Shown here piece after piece: positions 53,140 to 62,422 of a DNA stretch of 64,000 nt (positions are counted from its first letter, which is position 1; every line of letters begins with the position of its first letter). The notes under the pieces are model-generated. The model saw nothing but the letters and a program-made list of their open reading frames with translations, did no database searches and was not told the DNA's origin. A program made the translations under genes and the position numbers. This stretch comes from Tenacibaculum caenipelagi (lineage in GTDB: Bacteria > Bacteroidota > Bacteroidia > Flavobacteriales > Flavobacteriaceae), in contig NZ_SNYH01000002.1 in assembly GCF_004363005.1 (NCBI RefSeq), positions 558,001 through 622,000 of the forward strand. Direction: 5' to 3'.

Positions 53140-56100
53140 ATGCAATACAATCACCAAGAGATAGAAAAAAAGTGGCAAAAGTACTGGGCAGATCAAGGTA
53201 CATTTAAAGCTGAAAATAATTCTGATAAACCAAAATATTATGTGTTAGACATGTTTCCTTATCCTTCAGGAGCAGGATTACACGTTGGGCATCCGTTAGG
53301 GTATATCGCATCCGATATTTATGCTCGTTACAAGCGTCATAAAGGGTTTAATGTATTGCATCCACAAGGATATGATTCTTTCGGATTACCTGCTGAACAA
53401 TATGCAATTCAAACAGGACAGCATCCAGCAATTACTACTGAAACGAATATCAAAACCTATCGTCGTCAGTTAGACAATATTGGATTTTCATTCGATTGGT
53501 CTCGCGAAGTTCGTACTTCGAATCCTGAGTATTACAAATGGACACAGTGGATTTTTATTCAACTATTCAACTCTTGGTATAATAAAGATACTGATAAAGC
53601 AGAAGATATTGCAACCTTAGTAGCTAAATTTGAAGCAGAAGGGAACGCGAACGTAAACGCAGTTTCTGATGAAGATATTAGGCTGTTTTCTGCCGAAGAA
53701 TGGAAGAGCTTCTCTGAGAAAGAACAACAAGAAATACTATTACAATACCGTTTAACATTCTTATCTGATACCGAAGTAAACTGGTGTCCAGCTTTAGGAA
53801 CGGTATTAGCAAACGATGAAATTGTAAACGGAGTTTCAGAACGTGGAGGACATCCAGTAGTTCGTAAGAAAATGACCCAGTGGTCTATGCGAATTTCTGC
53901 GTATGCACAACGTTTGTTAGACGGATTACAAAATATCGATTGGCCACAACCATTAAAAGATTCTCAAACCAACTGGATTGGTCGCTCACAAGGTGCCATG
54001 GTTTCTTTCGATGTTGATGGACATGATGCTAAAATAGATGTGTTTACGACACGTCCTGATACCATTTTCGGAGTGTCTTTTATGACCTTGGCTCCAGAGC
54101 ATGACTTAGTGAAGCGAATCGCTTCTGATGAGCAAAGAAAGGCTGTTGAGGAATACATAGAGGCAACAGCAAAACGTTCAGAACGCGATCGTATGGCTGA
54201 TGTAAAAACTATCTCGGGAGTGTTTACTGGTGCGTATGCGTTGCATCCATTTACAGGAAAACAAGTACCAATTTGGATTGGTGATTACGTATTAGCGAGT
54301 TACGGTACGGGAGCAGTTATGGCGGTACCATGTGGTGACCAACGTGATTACGATTTTGCAAAATACTTCGGGTTAGAGATTCCAAATATTTTTGCTGATG
54401 TTGATATTTCTGAAAAAGCAAACGATGCTAAAGACGGAATCAAATTAGCGAACTCTGATTTCTTAGACGGTTTAAACTATAACAAAGGAATGAAAACCGT
54501 AATCTACGAATTGGAAAAGCGTGGTATTGGTTATGGGAAAATAAACTATCGTTTACGTGATGCTGTATTTAGTCGTCAACGTTATTGGGGAGAACCATTC
54601 CCAGTATACTATAAAGATGGAATGCCTCAAATGATTGATGCAAAGCATTTACCAATTGTATTACCTGAAGTTGAAAAATACTTACCTACTGAAGATGGAA
54701 AACCACCATTAGGAAATGCAGATGTTTGGGCATGGGACACAACAACAAACACTGTTGTTGAAAATAACAAAATTAACAACGAAACTGTTTTCCCTCTTGA
54801 ACTAAACACCATGCCAGGGTGGGCAGGAAGTTCTTGGTATTTTAACCGTTATATGGATTCGAATAACGAAGGAGAATTTGTAAGTAAAGAAGTGGTTGAC
54901 TATTGGAAAGAAGTAGATTTATATATCGGAGGTTCTGAACACGCTACAGGACACTTATTATATGCACGTTTTTGGCAAAAATTCTTATTTGATAGAGGAT
55001 TGTTACCTGTTGATGAGTTTGCAAAAAAACTCATCAACCAAGGAATGATTTTAGGAACTTCTGCTTTTGTGTATAGAGTTGATTATGTTGGAGGATATAA
55101 TCCCCAAAAAATAAACGGACTTCCTACTTTGACTAATCCTATTTATGTAAGTTATGGTTTTATTGAAAAATTTAAAGAACTATATAGTTTCTTGGTAGAG
55201 AATCCAAAAATACCAAATGATGAAAAGTTGAAGTTTATACATAATGGTGGTTATACAGGTTTGTTTGAACTTCTATTAGCAGAAACACCTATTTATGATG
55301 TTGAACTTAATCAAAACCAGCAGAGTGTTTTAAGGACTTTCATAGAAATATTTAAAACAGTTGAAAAAGACATTTATAATCATAATGCTGAAATTACAGT
55401 AGATGGATTAAAATTTTCTCCAATTCATACAGATGTTTCTTTTGTAAATGCTTCTGATGAATTAGATATTGAAGGATTTAAAAACTGGAGAGAAGAATTT
55501 AAAGATGCAGAATTCATTTTAGAAGATGGTAAATATATTGTAGGTAGAGAAGTCGAAAAAATGTCGAAATCGAAATACAATGTGGTGAATCCAGATTTAA
55601 TTTGTGAAGAATACGGAGCGGATAGTTTACGTTTATTCGAAATGTTCTTAGGTCCGTTAGAGCAAACCAAGCCTTGGAAAACTTCAGGTATTTCAGGAGT
55701 GTATTCTTTCCTTAAGAAATTATGGAAATTATTTGCTGACGAAAACGGTATCAACGTTTCAGACGAAGAACCAACTAAAGAAGAATTAAAAACATTACAT
55801 AAAACAATAAAGAAAGTAGAAGAAGATATTGAGAACTTCTCGTTCAATACGTCAGTTTCTACCTTTATGATTGCAGTAAACGAGTTAACAGCACTAAAAT
55901 GTAACAAACGTGCTATTTTAGAGCCGTTGTTAGTGTTAATTTCTCCTTATGCACCACATATTGCAGAAGAATTATGGAGTCAGTTAGGACACAGTGAGTC
56001 TATTTCAACAGTAGCTTTTCCAAAATTTGAAGAGAAGCATTTAGTTGAAAGTTCTAAGAACTATCCGGTTTCTTTCAATGGTAAAATGCGATTTACCTTA

Positions 56101-56238
56101 GAATTACCGTTAGATATGAGCAAAGACGAAATAGAAAAAACGGTAATGGCACACGAAAAAACACAGGCACAACTCGCAGGACGAGAGCCAAAGAAAGTGA
56201 TTATCGTTCCAGGGAAAATTATCAATATTGTAGGATAA
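53140..56238 (+). CDS. leuS: Leucine--tRNA ligase with an unusual insertion
   Basis: 1032 residues, about 100 longer than I would expect for this phylum. The class Ia core is intact: HVGH (48-51, HIGH-type), the CP1 editing domain (about 225-420, with TRPDTIFG and GTGAVMAVPCGDQRD), and KMSKS (807-811), then the anticodon-binding domain. Between SAFVYR (about residue 641) and PIHTDVSFVNASDELDIEGF (761-780) there is about 110 residues of a helical, Asn/Phe/Leu-rich segment not typical for LeuRS, at the place of the leucine-specific domain. The frame is unbroken. It charges tRNA(Leu). A strong terminator follows. Confidence 0.95.
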   Translation: MQYNHQEIEKKWQKYWADQGTFKAENNSDKPKYYVLDMFPYPSGAGLHVGHPLGYIASDIYARYKRHKGFNVLHPQGYDSFGLPAEQYAIQTGQHPAITTETNIKTYRRQLDNIGFSFDWSREVRTSNPEYYKWTQWIFIQLFNSWYNKDTDKAEDIATLVAKFEAEGNANVNAVSDEDIRLFSAEEWKSFSEKEQQEILLQYRLTFLSDTEVNWCPALGTVLANDEIVNGVSERGGHPVVRKKMTQWSMRISAYAQRLLDGLQNIDWPQPLKDSQTNWIGRSQGAMVSFDVDGHDAKIDVFTTRPDTIFGVSFMTLAPEHDLVKRIASDEQRKAVEEYIEATAKRSERDRMADVKTISGVFTGAYALHPFTGKQVPIWIGDYVLASYGTGAVMAVPCGDQRDYDFAKYFGLEIPNIFADVDISEKANDAKDGIKLANSDFLDGLNYNKGMKTVIYELEKRGIGYGKINYRLRDAVFSRQRYWGEPFPVYYKDGMPQMIDAKHLPIVLPEVEKYLPTEDGKPPLGNADVWAWDTTTNTVVENNKINNETVFPLELNTMPGWAGSSWYFNRYMDSNNEGEFVSKEVVDYWKEVDLYIGGSEHATGHLLYARFWQKFLFDRGLLPVDEFAKKLINQGMILGTSAFVYRVDYVGGYNPQKINGLPTLTNPIYVSYGFIEKFKELYSFLVENPKIPNDEKLKFIHNGGYTGLFELLLAETPIYDVELNQNQQSVLRTFIEIFKTVEKDIYNHNAEITVDGLKFSPIHTDVSFVNASDELDIEGFKNWREEFKDAEFILEDGKYIVGREVEKMSKSKYNVVNPDLICEEYGADSLRLFEMFLGPLEQTKPWKTSGISGVYSFLKKLWKLFADENGINVSDEEPTKEELKTLHKTIKKVEEDIENFSFNTSVSTFMIAVNELTALKCNKRAILEPLLVLISPYAPHIAEELWSQLGHSESISTVAFPKFEEKHLVESSKNYPVSFNGKMRFTLELPLDMSKDEIEKTVMAHEKTQAQLAGREPKKVIIVPGKIINIVG

Positions 56239-56258
56239 TTTTTCCTCTAAAAACTATA

Positions 56259-56300
56259 AAAACCCCACAGACAATTATTTTGTTTGTGGGGTTTTATTTT
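56259..56300 (+). terminator. Terminator of leuS
   Basis: AAAACCCCACAGACAA (56259-56274) pairs with TTGTTTGTGGGGTTTT (56280-56295), with one G-T wobble, followed by a T-rich run. Confidence 0.92.
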
Positions 56301-56345
56301 TAAATTAAATTCGCGCTTTGTAAAAGCAAATTAAATATTAAATAC

Positions 56346-56798
56346 ATGAAAAAGATTTTTAAAATTAGCTATGCTATTTTAGTATGTTTAACATTAGTAA
56401 TGACAGGTTGTTCTGATAGTGATTATGACTCATCTGGAATTGCAAATACAAAACTATCAGGAAAGATATCGGGAACAAGTTTTAGTGCTAAAGGTGGACA
56501 GTCATTTACAGCTGGAGATGGTAATATATATGTACATATTACTAATATAAGTGCAGATTGTAATTCAGATGTTCTAAACTATGAATTTGATGTGTCGGCT
56601 TTAATTAAACCCGAATTAGGAATTTATACAGATGTTTTTGTAGCTCTTACTAAAAAGGGAAATACTCCAGTAAATATTTTAGGGACAGTTGAGGTTGTAA
56701 AATTTTTAAATAACGAACTTACGGTAAAAATTAAAGCAAATTCAAGCGTAGATAATTATGTAGAAGGTTTTTTCACGGTTCCTTTTTGTGAGCAATAA
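56346..56798 (+). CDS. Uncharacterised lipoprotein (150 aa)
   Basis: 150 residues. The lipoprotein signal ends at MTGC|SDSD (Cys22). The rest is beta-rich with Gly/Ser turns (LSGKISGTSFSAKGGQSF) and two Cys near the end (Cys75-region and the penultimate Cys in FCEQ). No family is recognised. It stands alone between two terminators. An outer-membrane-anchored protein is likely from the signal; nothing more can be said. Confidence 0.75.
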   Translation: MKKIFKISYAILVCLTLVMTGCSDSDYDSSGIANTKLSGKISGTSFSAKGGQSFTAGDGNIYVHITNISADCNSDVLNYEFDVSALIKPELGIYTDVFVALTKKGNTPVNILGTVEVVKFLNNELTVKIKANSSVDNYVEGFFTVPFCEQ

Positions 56799-56815
56799 TA
56801 ACAAGCATAATGAAT

Positions 56816-56855
56816 AAAAAGACCTTTACATATCAATGTAAAGGTCTTTTTTTAT
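56816..56855 (+). terminator. Terminator of the 150-residue lipoprotein gene
   Basis: AAAAAGACCTTTACAT (56816-56831), loop ATCA, ATGTAAAGGTCTTTTT (56836-56851): a perfect 16-base stem and T-run. Confidence 0.93.
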
Positions 56856-56903
56856 GAAAAACACAAAAACTTTTCTCAAATTTGCTTTCCAAAAAAATTA
56901 AAT

Positions 56904-57860
56904 ATGAAAAAAGTATCTCTTAACAACTCTTGGTTCTTTGCAATAATTCCAATCGGAATCTTCATTTTTGTAGCACTTCCACAGTTACAAAATACTTATG
57001 AATCGTTTCATAAAAGAGAAATGGAAATGCAACAGAGTGTGCGAGAATTAGATTCGCTGCAACAGCTTACAAATCCTACAAGAAAAGATTTAAACAACAT
57101 TAAGCGTCTTGAAATTAGTGTTCCAATTCATCAATTAAGTATAGGGAAACAGCGATATACTTACTATAAAACAGGAGGAATGCTAGCTGTATTAGCTTTT
57201 ATGTTTATCGGTATGTTTGGTTCTAGTTATTGGGCACAAAGAAAGAAAAAATCATCTAGTAATAAACAAATAGAATTTTCTTTTGGTGACTTTACAACCG
57301 ATGCCATAGGACAACATATTTCTTGGAATGCAGTTAAAGGTTCAGGAAGTAATTTTTTAAGCGAACGTTTAAAAAAAACAGCATTTGGCTACAAAATAAC
57401 CTCTAGTCCTTATCTGAAATTTGTCGCTTGGAGTTTCTTTTTAATGGGGTTAAACTATGTAGCTTGGTCTTATGTAGAGTTTTTTGAGTTTTCAAAAGAA
57501 TCTTTAACCTTTATGCAAGGAGGGAAAATGTTTTTTACCTCTGGAGGTCCTTTTTTATTAGTAGGTACTTTCTTGTTGTTTTCTTTTGGTGCTAAAGCAC
57601 AATTAAATGCGCAAAAAAGAAAAGTGTTTGTAGATGGCGAAATAATACCTTTTCAACAAGTGTATGCATTGCAAGTATTGTCAAAATTTGTTGAAGGAAA
57701 TAAATCAGGAAGTTATTATTGCTACGAGGTAAATTTAGTTACTCAAAATGGTAATCGTCATAACTTATTAAACCACGGAGACAAAGAGTATTTACTGAGC
57801 GATATGGTTAAAATAAGTAGGTTTTTAAAAGTACCAGTATGGAATAGAGGAGTGGTGTAA
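56904..57860 (+). CDS. Uncharacterised membrane protein (318 aa)
   Basis: 318 residues with four membrane segments (about 11-30, 88-108, 170-192, 215-235). Between the first two is a short coiled-coil-like stretch (about 35-75, with EMEMQQSVRELDSLQQL). The C-terminal 70 residues are a soluble, beta-rich end with PFQQVYALQVLSKFVEGN and YYCYEVNLVTQNGNRHNLLNHG, which resembles the PH-like tail of some bacterial membrane proteins. No named family is recognised. A leading terminator and a 61-base gap to the next gene suggest a short transcript. Confidence 0.75.
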   Translation: MKKVSLNNSWFFAIIPIGIFIFVALPQLQNTYESFHKREMEMQQSVRELDSLQQLTNPTRKDLNNIKRLEISVPIHQLSIGKQRYTYYKTGGMLAVLAFMFIGMFGSSYWAQRKKKSSSNKQIEFSFGDFTTDAIGQHISWNAVKGSGSNFLSERLKKTAFGYKITSSPYLKFVAWSFFLMGLNYVAWSYVEFFEFSKESLTFMQGGKMFFTSGGPFLLVGTFLLFSFGAKAQLNAQKRKVFVDGEIIPFQQVYALQVLSKFVEGNKSGSYYCYEVNLVTQNGNRHNLLNHGDKEYLLSDMVKISRFLKVPVWNRGVV

Positions 57861-57921
57861 AAGATATTCATAGGGTATTTGTCAAACTTTTACTAATTTA
57901 CACTCAAATAATAATAGGGGT

Positions 57922-59118
57922 TTGGTAAAAAATTTGTTGTGTAAAAAAAGAGTATCTAATGCATGCTATTTTTCTTCGGTTAATGAGATTGCTGAAGGAG
58001 TTTGGCAGGAACTTCAATGTGAAGGTAATTTGTACTTTCAACCAAAATATTTGGCAGCTTTAGAAAAAGGGAATCCGCAAATACAGTTTGCTTATGTTTT
58101 ACTTTTAGATGATGCTAAGAAAGCAGTAGCTTTGGCCACAATTCAAGTAATCGATTTTCATTTAGATAGTGTTCAGAATAACTTACAATCGGTAGTAGAA
58201 TGGGTAAGGTGTATGGGAAGAAGAATTCACTTGCTATCGTCACAAAAGCCATTTAAAATACTTACTTGCGGAAATACTTTTGTAAGTGGTGAACACGGGA
58301 TTTTCATCAGACCTGATCAAGATAAAAAACAAGTTGTAGAACAACTTGCTAAGGCAATTGTAGCTTTTGAAAAAGATATTTCAGAAGAAACTATAAATGC
58401 TTTTATGTTGAAAGATTTTGTGAATGAATCACTTTTTATCACTGATGCTTTATACAACGAAGGATACAATTCGTTTAATGTAGATCCTAATATGGTGTTG
58501 ACTTTAGAAGATGATTGGCACACTTTTGATGATTATTTAGCGGCTTTAAAAACAAAATTTAGGGTAAAAGCTAGAAAAGCTCTAAAGCAAAGTACTTATC
58601 TACGAATACAAGATGTTCAAGTAGATGAGATAGCGCAAATATTGCCTAAAATGACGTTGTTATATAAAACCGTGTCTAACAAGGCGAGTTTTAATTTGGG
58701 GGATTTTAATTTAGAGACATATAAATTTTTAAAAGAAAATTTAAAGGAGAACTATTTTATTAAAACGTATTGGTTAGAAGATAAATTAGTAGGTTTTTTA
58801 TCGGGAATTATCAATCAAAATTTACTTCTTGATGCTCATTTTGTAGGAATTGACTATCAGTTTAATAAAGACTATGCTATCTATCAACGAATGTTGTACG
58901 ATTATATCTCTTTAGCAATAGAACATAAAGCCAAAGCTATAAACTTTGGAAGAACAGCGAGTGAAATAAAAAGTTCAGTGGGTGCAGTTCCTCAAAATTT
59001 AACCATTTATTTGCGTCATAAAAAGAGCATTCCAAACAGGATTTTAAGCTTATTTTTGAAACGAATTCAACCAACAGAGTTCAGTTTGAAAAAACCTTTT
59101 AAAGCACAAAAAGTATAA
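57922..59118 (+). CDS. GNAT/FemAB-like acyltransferase
   Basis: 398 residues. The C-terminal half (about 195-370) looks like a FemAB/BioF2-type double-GNAT fold, with FDDYLAALKTKFRVKARKALK, LVGFLSGIINQNLLLDAHFVGIDY and INFGRTASEIKSSVGAVPQ as conserved-looking blocks. The N-terminal half (about 25-180) is a degenerate GNAT-like domain. Such proteins transfer an aminoacyl or acyl group to a lipid, peptide or cofactor intermediate; the substrate here is unknown. There is no ATG; TTG 57922 is the longest choice, and TTG at 57934 or 57937 are alternatives. tesB follows after 31 bases. Confidence 0.72.
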   Translation: MVKNLLCKKRVSNACYFSSVNEIAEGVWQELQCEGNLYFQPKYLAALEKGNPQIQFAYVLLLDDAKKAVALATIQVIDFHLDSVQNNLQSVVEWVRCMGRRIHLLSSQKPFKILTCGNTFVSGEHGIFIRPDQDKKQVVEQLAKAIVAFEKDISEETINAFMLKDFVNESLFITDALYNEGYNSFNVDPNMVLTLEDDWHTFDDYLAALKTKFRVKARKALKQSTYLRIQDVQVDEIAQILPKMTLLYKTVSNKASFNLGDFNLETYKFLKENLKENYFIKTYWLEDKLVGFLSGIINQNLLLDAHFVGIDYQFNKDYAIYQRMLYDYISLAIEHKAKAINFGRTASEIKSSVGAVPQNLTIYLRHKKSIPNRILSLFLKRIQPTEFSLKKPFKAQKV

Positions 59119-59149
59119 AGAAATAAAAACTCTTTATTGTAATTAATAC

Positions 59150-60022
59150 ATGAAAAACACACAAGAATTATTAAACATACTTACCCTAGATGATATAGGA
59201 AACGGTAATTTTAATGGAGTAAGTAGAGATATAGGAAGCCCGAATGTTTTTGGAGGACAAGTATTAGCACAAGCATTAAATGCAGCATATAGAACTACAC
59301 CTGAAGAACGTGTTTTACATTCACTGCATTCGTATTTTTTAGAAGCAGGAAATCTAGAGTTGCCAATTACGTATAACGTACAAACGATTCGTGATGGAGG
59401 GAGCTTTTCTACCAGAAGAGTAACGGCACATCAAAAGGATAAAACGATTTTTATTTTGGCTTGCTCTTTTCATAAAAAAGAAGAGGGATATGAGCATCAA
59501 ATGCCGATTAAAAAAGATATAAAACAACCCGAAGAATTGTTAAGTTGGGCAGATATGTTAGATCGATTTGGCGAGTTTTTGCCAAAAAAGATGAAAGAAT
59601 TTTTAAGCATAGAGCGTCCAATAGACTTTAAACCCGTACAGCCTGGAAATCCATTTGAAAGAAAAGATTTACCCCCAGTAGTGGATGTTTGGTTTAAATT
59701 AAAAGGAGAAGCAAGGGATTTACCATTATCAATCAAGCAACAAATCTTAACATACATTTCAGACTATAATATTTTAACTGCTTGTTTAAATCCTAATGCA
59801 AGTGTGGCTAATTTTGGAAATACACAAATGGCTAGCTTAGATCATTCGATGTGGTTTTACCGTGATTTTGATTTTGATGATTGGATGTTGTTCTCTGTTG
59901 AAAGTCCTAATACTTATGGAGCTCGAGGTTTTGCTTGTGGAAATATTTATACAAGAAAGGGAGAGCTTATAGCTTCGGTAGCCCAAGAAGGTTTAATGAG
60001 GCCGATGAAAAAGAAGCCTTAA
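59150..60022 (+). CDS. tesB: Acyl-CoA thioesterase II
   Basis: 290 residues, normal TesB length. It is a double hot-dog protein that hydrolyses medium- and long-chain acyl-CoA. Typical blocks are DIGSPNVFGGQVLAQALNAAYRT (about 25-47), LHSLHSYFL, RDGGSFSTRRVTAHQ and the C-terminal ASLDHSMWFYRDFDFDDWMLF with GARGFACGNIYTRKGELIASVAQEGL. The catalytic Asp is expected in NTQMASLDHSMWF. It is the last gene before a terminator and probably shares a transcript with the GNAT-like gene. Confidence 0.94.
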   Translation: MKNTQELLNILTLDDIGNGNFNGVSRDIGSPNVFGGQVLAQALNAAYRTTPEERVLHSLHSYFLEAGNLELPITYNVQTIRDGGSFSTRRVTAHQKDKTIFILACSFHKKEEGYEHQMPIKKDIKQPEELLSWADMLDRFGEFLPKKMKEFLSIERPIDFKPVQPGNPFERKDLPPVVDVWFKLKGEARDLPLSIKQQILTYISDYNILTACLNPNASVANFGNTQMASLDHSMWFYRDFDFDDWMLFSVESPNTYGARGFACGNIYTRKGELIASVAQEGLMRPMKKKP

Positions 60023-60041
60023 TTATTTAAATGTAAGAAAT

Positions 60042-60076
60042 AAAAAAAGCCGAGTTTAAAACTCGGCTTTTTTTTA
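60042..60076. terminator. Bidirectional terminator between tesB and the phosphate transporter
   Basis: A-run, GCCGAG, TTTAAA, CTCGGC, T-run: a symmetrical 6-base GC-rich stem extended by A-T pairs, between two convergent genes. Confidence 0.9.
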
Positions 60077-60086
60077 TGTTGTCTGA

Positions 60087-62348
60087 TTAAGCTTCTATTT
60101 CAACAGCTTTGGTGCTTATATGAAATTCTTCGTAAGTTTCTAATAAACTCATCAATCCAGAAACTAAATCTTGTGTTTCAATCAAAATACTAAAGTATAA
60201 CGTAGTGTTTTTAGGACTTGTTTCGTCAGTTCTAATACGTTCTACTTGCTTTTCAATAGATTTTGATACATCTTTTAATAATTCTTTCTTTTCGTTAATG
60301 ATATGTTCTAAATTATCAAAACTTCTATTTTCAAAAGTATTACTAATATCTTCTAATAATTTAGAAAGGGTATTGTCAATACTTTTTAGGTCTTTAATTT
60401 GACCTTTTTTAAGGTTTTTATGATTGTTATTTACGTGCTTGTAGGTAGCTCTAGAAATATAACTAATAGACTGTGCTACGTCTTGTAAATATCCTAAAAT
60501 TAAAATATAGAACCTACTTGCTTGTACCGAAGTATCGTCTAATGATTTAATGAAATAGAATACACCATCTTTCAAGCTATCAATTTCATCATTTAACTTG
60601 GTAACATGTTTATCTGTTTTACGTAATTTAACTAAATCGTGAGTAGCTAAATCGTTAACAACATTTGAATATAATTTGTTAACACGTTGTGCTACCCCCG
60701 CAATATGATCAGAGCTTTCTTCAATTACTCCATTAATAGTAATTAATTCAGCTCTTTCCATATGAATTTGCTTCTTTTCTTCTTTTGATTTCTTTCTGTG
60801 TATTAAGGTGTTTCTTCCAATTAAAAGAGTAACTACTAATAATAATACAGGAATCATCGTTTTATCCCAACTAATTAAGTAAGCTACAATAGCAGCAGCG
60901 ATAAATGCTGTGATGGCAGTTAAGAACCAACCACCAATTACATTGATTACACCTGCAACTCTATACACTGCACTTTCACGTCCCCAAGCTCTATCTGCTA
61001 AAGAGGTACCCATTGCTACCATAAAAGTTACATAGGTAGTTGATAAAGGTAACTTCATTGAAGTTGCAATAGAAATTAAAATACCAGCTACTATTAGGTT
61101 AACCGAAGCTCTTACTAAATCGAAAGCAGGCATTTCATAAGTTTTATCTTTAGGTAGTTCAATTACAGGTTTTTGGAATTTAGAGTCGATAAAAGCTAAG
61201 GTTTTCTTAGGAAAAATAGCATTAATACCTAAATTAATTCCCATTGAAGCTCTAACAACAACTCTTGATAATGGATTTGGTTGAAATTTTTCATGTCCAT
61301 CGCCTTGACGTGATAAATCAATTCCTGTTTTAATTACATTTCTTGCTTTGCTAGAAGTCCATAAAGTAACTACCATAATAGCTCCAGCTAATAACAGTAA
61401 CCATACATTAGAAGGTACTTTTTTAGCTAATATTCCCATTGAAAAGGCATCAGCAGCTACTCCTGAAACCTCCCAAGCTTGGTACGAGTTCCATGCAGCG
61501 ATTGGTACCCCAATAAAGTTTACCAAATCGTTTCCAGAGAATGCCATTGCTAAAGAGAAAGTACCAACTCCAATAATTACTTTTAAAATATTTACTTTAA
61601 AAAACTGGATTAATACTTGAGATATAGCACTCCAAAAAACAAATCCTCCTGCAATAATAATTAAGGTATTACCTTCAATTAAGTGTTTTAAATCTTTATA
61701 AAAAGGAGTTCCTTTCAATCCTTTTACGAAGATAAAATAGGTAATTGCTGTAATTGCAAAACCACCAAACAAAGCGTTGATATAAGAAGCTCTCCTTTCA
61801 AAATTAAACGAATAAATTAAACGAGAAAAGAACTGCACAATAGCTCCGACAGAAAAGGCAACCACTACAGAAAGCAGAATACCGTTAATTATCTGAATGG
61901 CTTTTTTATGGTTGATGTAGTTCCAAATATCTGAAATAGATTGTGAGTCATTAGCAGCAATTTTAATAAACGAAATACATACAGCAGCTCCTAATAATTC
62001 AAATACAATCGAAACGGTTGTTGAGGTAGGCATTCCTAATGAGTTAAAAATATCTAATAGTAGAATATCTGTAATCATTACCGCCATAAAAATGAACATA
62101 ATGTCTTGAAACATGAACATGTTAGGGTTGAAAATTCCTTTACGAGCAACTTCCATCATACCACTAGACGTTACAGCTCCCATAAACACCCCAATACTAG
62201 CAATTATCATAATGTTTCTTACTTTAATTGCCTTAGAACCGATTGCTGAATTTAAAAAGTTAACAGCATCGTTACTAACTCCTACAACTAAGTCGACAAC
62301 AGCTAAAACAGCTAAAGCGACTAACATCAAAATATATGGATCTCCCAT
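60087..62348 (-). CDS. PiT-family inorganic phosphate transporter with PhoU-like tail
   Basis: 753 residues. The N-terminal part (about 1-510) is a PiT transporter of ten to twelve membrane helices with the two signature repeats GVSNDAVNFLNSAIG (23-37) and FSGNDLVNFIGVPI (about 269-282), which bind the sodium- or proton-coupled phosphate. Residues about 525-753 are a soluble helical-bundle tail resembling PhoU/DUF47 proteins, with many Lys, Asp and Glu, likely cytoplasmic and regulatory. It is preceded by a porin gene (gap 74 bases) and its own promoter with a Pho-box-like repeat. Confidence 0.92.
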   Translation of the reverse strand: MGDPYILMLVALAVLAVVDLVVGVSNDAVNFLNSAIGSKAIKVRNIMIIASIGVFMGAVTSSGMMEVARKGIFNPNMFMFQDIMFIFMAVMITDILLLDIFNSLGMPTSTTVSIVFELLGAAVCISFIKIAANDSQSISDIWNYINHKKAIQIINGILLSVVVAFSVGAIVQFFSRLIYSFNFERRASYINALFGGFAITAITYFIFVKGLKGTPFYKDLKHLIEGNTLIIIAGGFVFWSAISQVLIQFFKVNILKVIIGVGTFSLAMAFSGNDLVNFIGVPIAAWNSYQAWEVSGVAADAFSMGILAKKVPSNVWLLLLAGAIMVVTLWTSSKARNVIKTGIDLSRQGDGHEKFQPNPLSRVVVRASMGINLGINAIFPKKTLAFIDSKFQKPVIELPKDKTYEMPAFDLVRASVNLIVAGILISIATSMKLPLSTTYVTFMVAMGTSLADRAWGRESAVYRVAGVINVIGGWFLTAITAFIAAAIVAYLISWDKTMIPVLLLVVTLLIGRNTLIHRKKSKEEKKQIHMERAELITINGVIEESSDHIAGVAQRVNKLYSNVVNDLATHDLVKLRKTDKHVTKLNDEIDSLKDGVFYFIKSLDDTSVQASRFYILILGYLQDVAQSISYISRATYKHVNNNHKNLKKGQIKDLKSIDNTLSKLLEDISNTFENRSFDNLEHIINEKKELLKDVSKSIEKQVERIRTDETSPKNTTLYFSILIETQDLVSGLMSLLETYEEFHISTKAVEIEA

Positions 62349-62373
62349 TTTATAGTATTTAATTTAAGTTTTG

Positions 62374-62381
62374 CAAATTTA
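62374..62381 (-). promoter_or_regulatory. -7 promoter element of the PiT transporter
   Basis: On the minus strand this reads TAAATTTG (exact TAnnTTTG), 25 bases before the start codon at 62348. A Pho-box-like repeat occupies the -33 region upstream. Confidence 0.65.
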
Positions 62382-62401
62382 CTTACACAAGAATGCTCTT
62401 A

Positions 62402-62418
62402 TGTTACCTTTATGTTAT
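62402..62418 (-). promoter_or_regulatory. Pho-box-like direct repeat upstream of the PiT transporter
   Basis: On the minus strand two hexamers, ATAACA and GTAACA, are 11 bases apart, centred about 40 bases before the expected start of transcription. The layout and sequence resemble the Bacillus PhoP box (TTAACA-N5-TTAACA). A related pair lies upstream of the porin gene. Confidence 0.55.
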
Positions 62419-62422
62419 CATT

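Noticed and set aside
55081-55420. LeuRS insertion as an intein
   Set aside because: No Cys or Ser/Thr splice junctions, no endonuclease motif and no His-Asn end; about 110 residues is also short for an intein.
55081-55420. LeuRS insertion as a transposon scar
   Set aside because: No terminal inverted repeats or target duplication could be seen at its edges, although an old event cannot be ruled out.
55425-55907. Minus-strand frame of 160 codons inside leuS
   Set aside because: Antisense to the well-conserved KMSKS region of LeuRS, composed mostly of Ser, Phe and Asn.
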